A DNA stretch of 64,000 nucleotides from Rallus limicola. Lineage: Eukaryota > Chordata > Aves > Gruiformes > Rallidae. Position numbers and translations under genes: made by a program. Shown piece after piece: positions 11,522-23,829 of this stretch (the stretch's first letter is position 1; each line of letters opens with the position of its first letter). The stretch is taken from the NCBI GenBank assembly GCA_022605955.1, contig JAKCOZ010000003.1:13773331-13837330 (forward strand), read 5' to 3'. Below the pieces are notes generated by a model, which was given only the letters and a program-made list of their open reading frames with translations, did not search any database and was not told where the DNA came from.

Positions 11522-12708
11522 TGTCACAGTTGTGCATAGTTGGGTGCTGAGAGAGAGAGGGCCAGGGGCTGCAGAAAATGGCTGCTGGAATCTTCTGCCA
11601 GCCTGCTGGTAGCGCCTCTGGGAATCACATATAGGAGACAAAGACGCAGAAGTAGCTGCATTTTGCCACCAGAGAACTGACCACAATGTTGGCCCATTAA
11701 GGGCATTGTGATATGTTTGCATATAAATGTAAGTAGCTGCAGACACAAAAGGCCGGGAAGGCTGGGGGAGGAGGGGCCCAGGTGCCCAGGTGCCCGAGAG
11801 AAAGATGCCCCTGCAGCCTGTGGAGAAACCCATTTTGGGAAAAGGCGGAGACCCCAACTGCAGCAGGTGAAGAGGCTCCACGCTGGATGGAGCCGGTGGA
11901 GACATAGAGAAGATGCCGTGACTGACGTTGGGATGAGCCCCTGCCAGCACAAGCGACCTACAGAGATGGGCCAAACAGGTTTGCTGGGGGAGGCATCATA
12001 GCCCCGTAGAGGACTGGGACTGAGAGACACTGTGATTTGTTGCTGCCTGCCAGAGCAGAGATGAAGCCCGGTGGGAAGAAATTTGCCTCGGAGAAAGTTC
12101 GTGGAGGACTGGCTCTCGTGGGTGAGATCCTACGGTGCAGCAGGGGGAGGTTGTGTGGAATGGATGCCCCCATCCCGGCCGAGAAGGAAACCAACTTGCA
12201 AGGGACTGACCGAAGCTCCCATCTCCTAGTCCCTGCCCCCCTGTCCTGTGCTGCGAGCAGGAGAGGAGAAGAAGGGAGCAAAATCATGGCTGAAAGGGAA
12301 GTCTGCTTTAGAATGGAGGGGTGGGGGGAAGGTGTTACTGTGACCCCCACTTTCCCCAGTCCTGCCCCTCCTGGGCTGCGACCGGGAGGGAAGAAGGGAG
12401 CAAATTTCTAACTAAAGCCTGCTTAGGAGGGAGTGGTGTTGGGAAGAGTGTTTGCCTGGTTGCATTTGTTTCAAGATGGTTGGTTGCACTCCTGACTCTG
12501 GTTTTTCACTGTTTTCTCTTAAGCTAGAGTAATAAATTAGATAACTTTCTCTTCAGCACTCTGTGTTGAGTCTGTATTGCCCGCATCATTATCAAGTTTG
12601 ACTCTTGAGCTGCCCAATCACATTTTTTCTCCCTTGTCCAACTAAGAAGGGGAGTAATAGACTGATTTTGGTGGGCGTCTGGCATTTAGCCAGGGCTAAA
12701 CCACCACA
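11522..12708 (+). mobile_element. Solo LTR of ERVL type (LTR-A), 1.19 kb
   Basis: It starts TGTCACAGTTGTGCATAGTT and ends AGGGCTAAACCACCACA. Flanks AAACT (11517-11521) and AAACC (12709-12713) give an imperfect 5-bp target duplication. It has a TATA-like CACATATAGG near 11627, a second TATA-like GCATATAAATG near 11719, and AATAAA at 12531-12536. It is clearly closest to the inverted copy at 32339-33555: both share the segment around TGACTGACGTTGGGATGAGC and the CACAAGCGACCTACAGAGAT block. Together they form a subfamily distinct from the copies at 5558, 44606 and 59555. There is no internal coding region. Confidence 0.88.
12531..12536 (+). terminator. LTR-A polyadenylation signal
   Basis: AATAAATTAG context identical to that at 6717, followed by a CACTCTGTGTTGAGTCTG stretch, as expected at the R/U5 side of a retroviral LTR. 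Confidence 0.5.
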
Positions 12709-15700
12709 AAACCTTAATGCTTATGAACTCTCACTCACTCTTCCTGAAGTTATAATGTTATTCCTGTGTTTAAAACCACACAGAACGCCCTGTACTTTAC
12801 TCAGCCAAGGTTTTATTTTCTGAGGCATCAGAGGCAACAAATGACAAAGACTGAACTGTAACCACATGATGATGTTATTTGACCTACTGTATTTAAAGGA
12901 TTCAACCATGATCCCATCTATCCATCATTCCTTCTAATTTTCATTAACTTGTTAACTATTTTTTACTAAACTGGTCTTGTCTCAAAGACAGTATAGAAAT
13001 AACAATGTAGGAAAACATGATAAATTGAATGCAAAGCTGTCCTTACGACTTCAAGGCTCACCTGATAACCAACCTGCCCCAGGAACAAAGCGGGGAAGCA
13101 CTTTCAAGCAACTTCAACTCTGAGCAAACCCCTCTCCTCAGCAAGCTGACTTCTGTTAGACCTTGTTGTGCAGCATTACAGTGGAGGCTGCTGTTTGTTG
13201 GACAAAGGGAAACTAGATTTCTTTATCCTCATACAAAATAATTCACTGACACACAGGCACAAAATTTGAGACTTCTTTGCATGGCTTTTTGAAAAAGTCC
13301 AGGCAGTAGCAAAAGACTGGGAAAAACACACATGTTGTGAAGGCTTAGTAGCATAGACGCAAAAAATGTATTAAAAGCCACATCTTCAATAAAAATCCAA
13401 TCAAAACAAACCAAAGAAAATATTCACATCCTATCAACATTCTGCACTTCAAAGAACCCTTCTTGCATTTGTCTTTCAAACTTCAGTCAGTAACATCAGC
13501 TCATTCATGGTATATACTGGCGAAACCTGTCTTCTCATACATATAAACGTTGATTTACTCCATTACACATATTTCTAGGCCCACTGTGATTAGCATGCAA
13601 GTAAAGATAAAGTCTTAGACTGAGGCACTGAGGAAGCTAACAAACATGTATTGAATAATCCTTTTCATCTAATACACTTTTTCAAAGAAAGCTGAGAACA
13701 CTATTAGGCTGATCTTTTATCAGCCACTGATAAGGCCTGGCTTTCTATCAGCTGTGGAAACAGGATTATAAAGATCTTAACAGGAAGTCTATGATTCACT
13801 GTTATTATGCCTGAAATCACACAGGGGAGAAATATCTGTGAGAGGCAGTTTTCTGTCTACGTTTGCATGCTTGCGAACTTCAGTGTGTCTAAGATCAGAA
13901 GAAAAATGCTATCCCTTTCCCTAAGATCATCCTAAATGTTACATTACAGAGAATGTAGTATTTATGTGTCGTAGCACTCTTCTCCCTAACCCAGGCACAT
14001 GCATCTGAACTATCTTGATAACTCTCTCGGTAGAATGAAATGCATGTGCTATAAATAAATACAATTATTATTTTGCATTTCAATCTGAAATATGAAACCA
14101 AGTGAGGAAGTGTCACTCTTTGCTCCAAGCACACAGATAAAAGAAGCAAATATTCTATACATGGTTTTGAATTTACCAGTGAAGAGGAGCAACACTAAAG
14201 TTCCTTAGATATGTGTTAGTCTAGCTCAATGCTTGGTATATGATGCCAGAAATTTGATGTGATTGCATCACATCACTTGTTTCCAGATCAAATCTTAGCC
14301 GTTTGCAACCCTTCTACTGGAATGTCATACACTGTTACTTTTCTCTGTCCGCACTATGTTACATAGTGATATGTCTACTACTGGTTAAGTGCTCGTGAGG
14401 TCTGCTCCGAGAATACCAATATAGATAGACAATTGATGAGACCTTGACTCCTACTCTTTCCATCCTTAATCAGAGTCGTAGCCTTTCATTCCCTATTATA
14501 AAAAACAGAACTACCACATTTCTATATTTTTGATAGCATGTTTCCATGCTAAAAATATGGTACCTAAAATAAATTCATACTAGAAAACTAAAAAGGCATG
14601 CAGCTATTTTTAAAATAATTATATATATATACAATTTCCCCCTCTCTACATCTTCATTTACTAACAATGGACAGGTAATATTGCAATATTAAAAAATTGT
14701 GCACAGACACCACTGCAACATAACCCTTTTACAGCTGGTCATACAGACTTTGAATGTTTCCTTGAATACATAATGTTGGACTGAGGATGTAATTTTCAGA
14801 AGTCTGAGCAATTTGTAGGGACACATCTAAATTCATTGGCAGGAAACACTGTGGAGAAAAACTTCAACTTATGCAGAGTACCTTCAAGTCTTTGTCATTT
14901 TCTCATTATTGAAGGTGTTTCACTTTAAGGGAAGGGTAAGCGTAAATCACTGTTGATATAAATTAACTAGAATTAACTAGAATTTCTCAATTCTGTTTCA
15001 ATACTCCATAGCCAACGGTTTTAACTAATTTCCTAATGAGCAGTAACTGAAATCCTGCCCAAATCACTCAGGAAAAGAGGGCTCTCATATCCAAGATGAC
15101 TAATATGAGAGACTTCTTAACTGCTTATTTGTTCTTGCTCTAAAGTATCACTTGTCTTATTTTGAAAAGGTCTACAGGGTGAGGTTCTTCAGAAAAGTGG
15201 TGTCCAGGTTCTTTTGCTGCTGTCAGATGGAGAGAGCCTGCACGCACCCATGTCAGGCTTCAGAAAATAGGAAACTTTGTGGGTAGGGTTTTCAGTAAGT
15301 TATGTACTGCCAGGAAAGAGAGGGAGTATGAGGAGTGACTTGAAATATACAAACTTTGAGTTTAGATACTGAAATCCTTTTGGAATTTTAGGCCTAATGA
15401 CCTTCTTAAAAACACTTCTATGAAAGAGTCATACATGCTATAGTCAATAACAAGTCAGAGTAACAGCTTCTATAGACATGTAAGCGCAGCTTATCATTTC
15501 ATCTGCCCTACAGAGCAAACTCATCCTGCTGAGGAGGGTATCCTCAATCAACAGGACACATGACTATAAAGAACACTGAATACCTAAATTCTCCTGAATA
15601 ATTAGGAGGAAAAAATGTCCAATTGTGCTTTTAAGGTGAAATACAAAACACCTTCTACATATTCCTAAAATCTAGCTCTTCCTTACCAAATTAAATATTT

Positions 15701-18669
15701 CTTCTTTCAGAAAAATATCACCATTCTTGAAGGCGAAAGATACACAAGCTAAAAATGTAGGTTTCTTTGGAGATTTCTTTTAAATAATGACACACAACTA
15801 TTAAAATCCAATATACTTAAATAGTTTGGACAATATTAGTTTTAAACTGAAAGAGTAAAAGCAAAATAGATGTATGCCCCATGAGGAGATATATGTATGC
15901 CCCATGAGGAGATATACCATACAAAAATGTATGGTAATCACTGTATAGCTTCATTTAGAAAAAAATCTCAAGTCCAGACGGTACATGTGGCAAGGGTCAG
16001 AAACATTAATTGTTTACCTTTCATCAGCCTGGAAAGGCACATTCTGTCCCTGATTTGAAGTTAAGTGTGAAAAGGGCTGAAGTAAAAATAAAAGACATAT
16101 CATGCAACTGTAACAATTTTGAAGGAGGGAGAAATTGAGGCTTCTAAGGATTCCCCACGGTGTATGTATTCTGCCTTGTGCCAAAGCTGAGCAGATGCCT
16201 GACCACAATGGATAACATGGAATGGCATCCCACTGAGCATGCTTCCCCTACTACTACTGGACACGTTTTGGACTAAGTGTGCCTTTCACAAATAGCACAC
16301 ACAAATATCTAGGATATTCACAAAGGATGAGGAGAGATAGACATGCTATCTAAGACACATAAAAATTTACATCCTGAAAACAAACAAACAAACCTCACAA
16401 AATGTTCAATTTGTAAGGACTAAAATGACCAACAGGTGTTAGTTCTATTCTATATGGTTCATACAACTCAAGACTACCAAGTTAAAGATAACCAGTATAA
16501 TGCAGGTTGTTTTTACTATATCCATGAGAAACTTCAAGATTTTTATAGCAGTTAAAATGATAATATCATAGTATGGTTCATGGACAATATTGTTCAAAGT
16601 TTTCTGAAGCCTAAGCAAAAACTCATTAAAAGAAACTGAGGTACCATTACCTAATTTTGGAAGACCAAACTCAAGGTACTCCTTATATCTTGAGTCATAT
16701 TCATAATTGAAATAAAATTCATTAATAATGTTCTCCTAAAGGATAGTTGGAAATGCCTTGGAAGTATTCAAGCCATATTTGGGATATTTTGGCGTTTTTG
16801 GAGGCAAAACTCCGGATTGTGAAATGGGTTTTTTTTAGTAGTTTGTGTGGATTTTTTTTTAATCTACAAATGAAAAATATGTGACTTACTTCATTAGCTA
16901 CTGTTCCATGAACATTATTATATTATAAGACCATTGTAAGAAATTTGTTTCCACATATGGCCGAACAAGATGTTGCATTAAATATTCATACACTACCGAG
17001 TCAGGGAAAGATGACACAGTTCTCCAGCACTCATTAATGGAGTTCTGGCATTACACCACATATCTACATGAATAAATTTATATTCTTGTCTACTATAAAA
17101 CAGTATCTAAATAGTGAAAATCTTAATTGTTCTCTCAGAAATACCATTTACAGGAAAGAAAAAAAACACTGGAAATACTCCACAAGCATACTATAAAAAA
17201 TAGTAGCTAATCAGTTCTTGGAAAAGTGAAATGCTATATATAACCTAGTTTATAGAAATGCTATCAAAGTCTCCTCCACTAATATTGCTGACATAGTTGA
17301 TACTTCTTGTATCTATGGAGTTCACAAACCTAAAAAAACCCATATTTGAACAGGTTAATTGCCATTGACGTGCACAAGCCCAGTTTTAAGTTTCCAGAAG
17401 TGAAAGAAATCCCTATTAGGTAATCAATTTCAGTAATACCTGATCTTTCCTAACACTCTATAAATTTCATGTTGGTATGATCCAGTTTCATTGGCACATA
17501 GTTGTAGAGAGAAAATTAGAATGTCTGTTACAGAAATATTGATAGAAACATGGGATCAAGCAGAAATATAGTCTATTATGATTCAAATGGCTTAAATAGC
17601 TGACAGTTAAAAAGAATAATTGTTTCCCTTCCTTCTTAATCTAGAACATTTAAATCTTTTCTTTCCTGACTTCCCTTTCAAGCCATGTGGCAAAAGTTCA
17701 AATACCAGTAATAAACAAGCACACGAAACCGTGACTGACCAGAAAAACAGGATTAAAGCAAAGTGAAAGCAGGATATTTCTAGAAATATCCATGAGTAAA
17801 CCTGAGTCACAATTCTAGAGAAGTCAATCATCATTTGGGCCAGACAGGTACACACTTCAGCTAAGTGTCTTAATCTAAATTCCATCCCTGTCTGACCATC
17901 TAGAACATACATTGTCTGCAGAAGTGTCAAATAATGTGAGCTGAGACCTCCTACACCCCAAATAAATAATCTGTCTGAAAAAGTGCTCTCCTAAAACACA
18001 ATATTTTTTATAAATTAGATTTAAAACTTCATCTTCTATTTCTACCAGGACATCTCTTATAAATCTTCTACTAAACACACTCCACAGACTTTGCTTATTA
18101 GTCTTCTACAGTACAAATTCATTGTGTTAAAAAAAATAATCCTGCAATACTGCACTACTACATGTTGTGTTTCATGCCTGTTTTAATGGTGTGAAAAGAA
18201 GAATCAAAATACTGTAACAGACTAAAAGCAAATGAAGCTTTAATAAAAAATCAGTTAAAAGAAAACTTTACCTTTCAGAGTAGCACTGAGTAGAAATACC
18301 AAGGAAATAACTGATATAAATTCCTATTCATGTTGGGATATTCTTTCATTTTGTGTCTGCGATGAAGAAAGTGACATGAATAAGTAAATGTTGCTTAAAC
18401 TATCCATTTTAAGAATGTGCCTCAAATAACTTCTGTGCTGGAGGAGATAAAGGTTCTTTAACCACTCTTTTAACTAATGCTGAAGAACTTTATATTTCTT
18501 TTATCTAGGTCTGATGTGACAACCATATTCTCCAGTAAATTCTGTCTGAATTAATTGTAACAGTTTATGATCTGCTTCTTCTCCTAGAGGGACTAATGAA
18601 ATGAAAGAGTCAGGCATCACGAGATTTGGGGAATAAGGATGATGAATAGGCATTTCTGATCAGAGTACA
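12709..18669. other. Six kilobases of unique AT-rich DNA
   Basis: I see no host exon, LTR or CR1 here. Minus-strand frames at 17607-17930 (107 codons) and 17875-18078 (67 codons) overlap in different frames. Neither has a recognisable family, signal peptide or splice frame, so I do not call them. A 23-bp exact tandem duplication at 15871-15916 is listed separately. Confidence 0.5.
15871..15916. repeat. Exact tandem duplication, 2 x 23 bp
   Basis: The unit TGTATGCCCCATGAGGAGATATA occupies 15871-15893 and is repeated without a mismatch at 15894-15916. There is no similarity to nearby elements. Two perfect copies suggest a recent replication-slippage event. Confidence 0.95.
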
Positions 18670-19263
18670 TATTGTAGTTTTGTGTAGCTGTGCTGCTGAG
18701 ATGGCTTTTGTAAGCCACAGTTACAGCTTTCTGCAAGCCCCAGACTGTAAACATTGGCCAATTCAAGGACAAAGTTGCTGCTGACCAGGGCTGAGCCAAT
18801 CGGAGGTGGTCATAGCGCCTCTGTGAATCATATATAGGAGAAAAAATACTGCAGGCAGACACATTTTCCCACTGGAGAGGGGAGTGAGAAGATGTAACAA
18901 GCTGTGCAGACACTAAAGGCAGTCCCGAAGTGGGAGGGGTGGGGGGGGCGAGTGGGAGGGGTGGAAGACTGTGGAAAGAGAGATTCCCCTGCAGCTCGTG
19001 GAGAAGACCATGGTGAAGCAGGTTGTCCCCCCATAGCCCATGGATGAGGATGGTCAGCAGAGACATCTACACCCTGTGAAGAGATTGATCCACGCCTCAG
19101 CAGGTTTGCTGGGAGACTTGTGATTTTGCAGGGAACCAGGCTGAACATCAGCGCCCTATGGAAGGGAGTCCTGCTGAGAGGCCTGTGGTGAGGAGATGAC
19201 TTCCTGATAGAGAGGACCCACGCTGCAGAAGTTTGTGGATATGACTCTCGCATGGGTGGGACT
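18670..19263 (+). mobile_element. LTR-A fragment (5' half only)
   Basis: It starts TATTGTAGTTTTGTG (TG changed to TA). It includes GAGCCAATCGGAGGTGG and ATATATAGGAG, the promoter-like pair of LTR-A, then follows the order of the copy at 44606 up to GACTCTCGCATGGGTGGGAC. There it stops abruptly and CR1 ORF2 sequence begins, so the AATAAA, R/U5 side and 3' CA terminus are missing. It is unclear whether this was the 5' LTR of the ERV that lies downstream, because the 3' LTR of that ERV (LTR-C) differs in U3. Confidence 0.8.
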
Positions 19264-19384
19264 CTTTGTGCGGTCACAGGGCCACAATCTCATTGCGATC
19301 ACAGGGACGTGGTGGGACAGCCTAGATGACTGGCACACTGTCATGGATGGCGATGTGCTTTTTAGGAAAAGTTAGGGAGGCAAG

Positions 19385-19858
19385 GTGAAGGAGCAGCTAG
19401 AATGTGTCGAATTCTATCTGGGGAAGGATGATCCATCAGTTGAGAGCTTGTGGGTAAGAATCAAGGGCCAGGCTAGTGTGAGTGACATTGTTGTGGGTGT
19501 GTACTACAGGCCCCCAGATCAGGAGAAGCGAGTTGATAGTGCATTCTACAAGCAGCTAGAAGTAGCCTCAAGATCCCAGGCTCTGGTCCTTATGGGGGAC
19601 TTCAATTACCCAGATATTTGCTGGGCAAGCAACATGGACAGTCAGATGCTGTCCAGACAATTTCTGCAGTGTGTAGAAGACAATTTCCTGCTACAGATGG
19701 TGCAGGAACCTACAAGAGGAGGGAATTTTAGAAGAGCTAACTTTGATCTCTTCTGCAACCTAATAGGAGCTATCCCATGGGCTACACTGTTTGAAGGAAT
19801 GGGAACCTGTGAGAGCTGGCTAGCATTCAAACAGTGCTTCTTCCAAGCCCAGGATTGA
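19385..19858 (+). pseudogene. CR1 ORF2 endonuclease domain, partial
   Basis: A 157-codon open frame encodes most of an APE-type endonuclease, the enzyme that nicks target DNA for LINE retrotransposition. It shows YYRPPDQ (about residues 41-47) and LVLMGDFNYPDICW (about residues 68-81), which contain conserved residues of the APE fold. The N-terminal catalytic part lies upstream in degraded sequence (ITGTWWDS). After a stop at 19858 the same frame continues at 19868-20107 into the linker between endonuclease and RT. A single-base change in the T-run at about 20092-20097 then shifts the frame. It is dead as a gene. Confidence 0.85.
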
Positions 19859-20103
19859 TGCATCCCTTTGAGCAAGAAATCAGAAAAGAGAGGCAGAAGA
19901 CCTGTGTGGATGAGCAGGGAGCTAATGAGTAAACTCAAAGGGAATCAGAAGATCTCTGAATTGTGGAAAAAGTGTCTGAGCACTTGGGATGAATATAGGA
20001 ATGTTGTCAGGGCCTGTAGGGACGCGACTAAGAAGGCTAAAGCCCACCTGGAAATGAAACTGGCAAGGGACATAAAGAATAATAAAAAGGGTTTTTTAGA
20101 TAT

Positions 20104-20980
20104 GTGAACAGTAAGAAGATGACTAGAGATAATGTGGGTCCCCTGCTGAACAAGGCAGGTGTCCCAGTGATGAGGGATGCTGAGAAGGTGGAGATATTGA
20201 ATGCCGCCTTTACTTTGGTCTTTACTTCAAAGACCCCTTGTGACGCCCAGACACTGGAAGAAAGTAAGAGAGTTTGGGAAATGAAGAGCTTCCCTCTGGT
20301 TGAGGTGGGGATGGTCCAGGAGGGTCTCAAAGGGATTAATGCACATAAATCCATGGGACCGGATGGGATGCATCCATGTGTGCTGAGGGAGCTGGCAGAA
20401 GTGATTGCTGAGCCGCTCTCTATCATCTTCAACAGGTCTTGGAGAACAGGAGAAGTGCCTGAGGACTGCAGGATAGCTGGTGTCACTCTGGCCTTTAAAA
20501 AGGGCAAGAAGGGGGATCCAAACAACTACAGGCCAGTCAGTGTCACTTCTGTCCCTGGAAAGGTGATGGAATAGCTTGTTCTGGATGCCATCTCCAAGAA
20601 ATTGGAAGAGAAGAAGGTCATGAGGAGGAGTCAGCATGGATTCACCAAGGGGAGATCGTGCTCGACCAATCTCATAGCCTTCTATGATCTCATCACTGGC
20701 TGGGTGGATGGAAGGAGAGCAGTGGATGTCATCTACCTTGACTTCAGCAAGGCTTTTGATACTGTCTCCCATGACATCCTGATGACAAAGCTGAGAGAGC
20801 ATGGGATAGATGAGTGGACAGTGAGGTGGGTTGAGAATTGGCTGTCAGACTGAGCTCAGAGGGTGGTGATCAGTGGAGCAGAGTCTGACTGGAGGCCTGT
20901 GACTAGCGGTGTTCCCCAGGGCTTGGTGTTGGATCCAGTCCTGTTTATTATCTTCATCAACAACCTTGATGAGGGGATAG
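20104..20980 (+). pseudogene. CR1 ORF2 reverse transcriptase, N-terminal part
   Basis: One reading frame runs from 20104 to about 20980 with only two stops. The TAG at 20572-20574 replaces the usual glutamine after GKVME, and a TGA at 20851-20853 follows NWLSD. RT landmarks in order are [68 protein letters not shown] (contains the first catalytic aspartate region) and SGVPQG. The frame is lost at the junction with ERV sequence at about 20980, before the FADD motif. Only the fingers and part of the palm are present. Confidence 0.87.
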
Positions 20981-21452
20981 CATCATCTATTATGATCCTG
21001 ATGACCCACAGCTGCCCACTGATCCTGATGAAGTCCTGTGTTCCCGACCCTTGTGGCACAAGTTTGTTCAAAGTGCACCAGCATCATATGCTAACTCACA
21101 GGCCATACAAGACTGGGGAAAGGAAGACGCACCAACAGTGGATGAGGTGGCTGGCCAACTCCGTCTATTTGAAGAAATCCTCTCTTCCTCCCTTGTCTCA
21201 ACTGTGGAGAAGTTATCCTGAGAGGTCTGGCAACTCAAAGAGTTGTCCTACTACCCACCTGTACAGACTACGATTTCAGCCATCAGAAGTAGGCGTTTTT
21301 CTGTTTCAGAAAGAGCTAATAAAAACTACACCCTACGAGTCATCCTTTGGTTCTACCTGTGTGACCATGGTGAAGACATGAGGAGGTGGGATGGGAAACC
21401 CACCTTGGCCCTCCAAGCCAGGGTGAATGAACTGCGAGGAAAAACAGTTTAA
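20981..21452 (+). pseudogene. gag: ERVL gag remnant (C-terminal part)
   Basis: After the CR1 junction a different reading frame carries sequence resembling the end of avian ERVL Gag. From 21123 it reads [18 protein letters not shown], then a TGA within the following VEKLS-EVWQLKE stretch, then ISAIRSRRF and [13 protein letters not shown] up to a stop at 21452. Gag is the structural polyprotein of the particle. The matrix/capsid start is gone, replaced by the CR1 fragment, and I do not see an intact CCHC zinc knuckle. The longer 172-codon frame at 20863-21381 mixes CR1 and out-of-frame gag and is an artefact. The assignment rests on general resemblance to bird ERVL proteins and the order before protease. 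Confidence 0.6.
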
Positions 21453-21620
21453 AAAGATTCCTTCAAGACAAATGCTGCAACAGTTTCCAGTAGACAGCCC
21501 ACCAGACTGTGTAATTGTCATTGTACCTGTGACCCTCTTGAAGGGACCTCTAAGTCCTTCTTGCAAGAAGTAAACAGTAAATATGATGAGCAAGATTAGA
21601 AGGACCCTGCCTCCAGCCAG

Positions 21621-21803
21621 GTGGAGGAAAGGGATAACCAGATCTATTGGACTGTGTGGATCCGATGGCCTGGCACATCAGATCCACAAGAGTACCAAGC
21701 ATTAATAGACACCAGTGCCCAGTGTACTTTAATACCATCAAACTATGAAGGGTCTGAGCCCATCTATATTTCTGGAACCCAGCAGTTGACTACTGGAAGC
21801 TGA
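21621..21803 (+). pseudogene. pro: ERVL protease remnant
   Basis: This 60-codon frame contains ALIDTSAQCTLIPS, the active-site loop of a retroviral aspartic protease (normally DTGA) that matures Gag-Pol. Here the catalytic aspartate (residue 30, codon 21708-21710) is kept but the invariant glycine is serine. Upstream YWTVWIRWPGTSDPQEYQ is also typical. A stop follows at 21803 and the flap region is scrambled by frame breaks before RT. It lies between the gag remnant and RT, the canonical order. Confidence 0.8.
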
Positions 21804-21986
21804 AGTGAGTCTAACTGTGAATGACTGGAAAAAGCACCCCATTATGACTGGCCCAGAGGCTCCATGCATCCTGGGCATAGACTTCCTCCAAAGACCCAAA
21901 AGGGTATGGGTGGACTTTTGGAATAGTTGTTTTAGAGACAGAAGAAACTGAACAACTGTCTCTTCTGCCCAGAAGACCCTTCTGTT

Positions 21987-22572
21987 GTGGGGATGCTGAA
22001 AGTTGAAGAACAGTGGGTACCAATTGCTACCATGATGGTGCACAGAAGACAGTATCGCACCAACAGAGACTCCCTGATTCCCATTCAGAAACTGATTCAT
22101 CAACTGGAAAGTCAGGGAGAGGTTGGTAGAACCTGCTCACCCTTCAATAGTCTGATCTGGCCGGTGAAGAAGTCCAATGCAGAGTGGAGGCTGACAGTGA
22201 ATATTGTGGCCTGAATGAAGTCACACCACCTATGAACGCTGCAGTGCCTGAGTCAAAAGCAGCCAAGTGGTGCGGCATGATTGACATTGCAAATGCTTGT
22301 TTCTCAATTCATTGGTGTTGGAGTGCAGGCCACAGTTTGCCTTCACTTGGAAGGGAATCCAGTGCACCTGGAATCAACTGCCCCAGGAGTGGAAACATAG
22401 CCCCACCATCTGCCATGGACTGATACAGTCTACATTAGAGCAGGGTGAAGCCCCAGAGCACCTACAGTATATTGATGACATCATTGTATGGGGCAACACT
22501 GCAGATGAAGTTTTTGAGAGAGGAAAGAAAATAATTGAGACTCTGCTAAAAGCTGTTTTTGCCATCAAATGA
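21987..22572 (+). pseudogene. pol: ERVL reverse transcriptase remnant
   Basis: The first part (21987-22214) has SPFNSLIWPVKKS and WRLTVNI, the fingers of a retroviral RT. A stop/frame change at about 22214 interrupts the next block (LNEVTPPMNAAVPE, MIDIANACFSI), where the first catalytic aspartate lies. The frame then shifts before 22297-22572, which carries FTWKGIQCTWNQLPQEW and the catalytic YIDD box at 22468-22479, intact by sequence. RT copies viral RNA to DNA in the particle. The several frame breaks show that this copy cannot encode an enzyme. Confidence 0.88.
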
Positions 22573-23339
22573 AGTAAGGTTAAGGGACCTGATCAGGAAA
22601 TTATTTTTTTACTAATCAAATGGCAAGATGGACATTGTCAGATCCCCATGGATGTTATTAATAAAACAGCAACAACATCTCCAAACAACAAAAAGGAGAC
22701 ACAGGCTTTCTTAGGCACTGTGGGTTTCTGGCGAATGCATATCCCCAACAATAGTCTCATTGTCAGTCCTCGCTATCATGTAACCTGGAAGAAGAATGAT
22801 TTCCAGTGGGACTCTGAGCAATGACAAGCTTTTGAACAGATCAAACAGGAGATAGTCCATACAGTAGCCCTCGGGCCTGTCCAGACAGGGCCAGGTGTAA
22901 AAAATGTTCTCTACACTGGCCCTGCTTGGAGTATCAGGCAGAAAACACCAGAGGAGACTCAAGGTTGACCGCCGGCATATTGGAGTCAAGGCTACAGAGG
23001 ACCCAAGGCCCATTATACATCAAAAGAAAAGGAAATACTGGCTGCATATGAAGGGGTTCTAGCAACTTCAGAAGTGATTTGGACTGAAGCCCAGCTCCTT
23101 CTTTATCTCAACTGTCAGTGCTAGGCTGGATGTTCAAAGGAAAAGCCCCATCCCTGCACCATACTACTGATGCTACATGGAGCAAATGGGCCACATTTAT
23201 TATATAGCAGGCTCGAATAGGAAACCCCAATTGACCAGGAATCCTGGAAGTTATCACAGATTGGCTAGAAGGCAAAGATTTTGGAATGTCACTGGAAGAC
23301 AAGGTGACACATGCTGAAGAGGCCCCTCTGTATAATGAA
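22573..23339 (+). pseudogene. pol: ERVL pol: RT thumb/connection region, broken
   Basis: Between the YIDD-bearing segment and RNase H, the sequence still translates in pieces as thumb/connection (KKETQAFLGTVGFWRMHIPN at about 22690-22750; KEKEILAAYEGVLATSEV around 23027-23081) with several stops and shifts. It shows that pol is continuous in this copy, without large deletions, from protease to integrase. Confidence 0.7.
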
Positions 23340-23829
23340 CTGCCAGAAAATAAGAAAAAATATGCCCTGTTCACCGATGGGTCCTGTCATCTGGTTGGCA
23401 AACATGGGAGATGGAAAGCTGTTGTATGGAGCCCCACATGACAAGTTGTGGAGATTGCTGACAGAGAAGGCAAGTCCAGTGAGTTTGCAGGGGTTAAAGC
23501 CATCCAGCTGGCTTTAAACATTGCCAAACAAGAAAAGTGGCCTAAATTGTACCTCTATATTGAATCCTGGATGGTGGCTAATGCCCTGTGGGTGTCGTTG
23601 CAGCGATGGAAACAAAGCAACTGGTAGCGCAGAGGGAAACCCATCTGGGCTGCTTCATTGTGGCAAGACATCTCCTCCCAGTTAGAGAATCTAAATGTAA
23701 AAGTACATCATGTAGATGCTCACATACCCAAGAGCCCAGCCACTGAAGAACATCATAACAACCAGCAAGTTGATCAGGCTGCTAAGATTGAAGTGGCTCA
23801 AATAGACCTCAATTGGTAATGTAAGGGTG
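23340..23829 (+). pseudogene. pol: ERVL RNase H domain, broken
   Basis: One frame, shared with the integrase downstream, shows YALFTDGSC (first catalytic Asp at 23376-23378), SSEFAGVKAIQLAL (catalytic Glu), YIESWMVANAL (an Asp expected in bird ERVL relatives, here Glu) and HHVDAHIPKS (last Asp). RNase H degrades the RNA strand during reverse transcription. Stops interrupt the frame near 23440, 23625 and 23818. The substitution in the third motif, if real, would remove a metal ligand. Confidence 0.8.

Larger units (their letters stand above)
19264..20980 (+). mobile_element. CR1 LINE ORF2 fragment lacking both ends
   Basis: A 1.7-kb piece of CR1 ORF2 runs from just inside the endonuclease domain (ITGTWWDS-like motif near 19297) to the middle of the reverse transcriptase ([12 protein letters not shown] and INNLDEGIA). 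It stops before the FADD catalytic motif, so the element lacks its 3' UTR and the ATTCTATG terminus that CR1 insertions normally keep. It is sandwiched between an LTR-A half and ERVL gag sequence in the same orientation. That is not the outcome of a simple CR1 insertion. Confidence 0.9.

Noticed and set aside
11958..12411. 124- and 130-codon frames on both strands
   Set aside because: Both fall inside the LTR at 11522-12708 and follow its GC-rich composition.
17607..18078. Two overlapping minus-strand frames (107 and 67 codons) as a gene
   Set aside because: Different frames, no family, no clear splice sites joining them; chance in AT-rich DNA is the simpler explanation.
20863..21381. 172-codon + frame as one protein
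   Set aside because: It begins in CR1 RT and continues out of frame through ERV gag; the real gag frame is the one containing 21243-21452.
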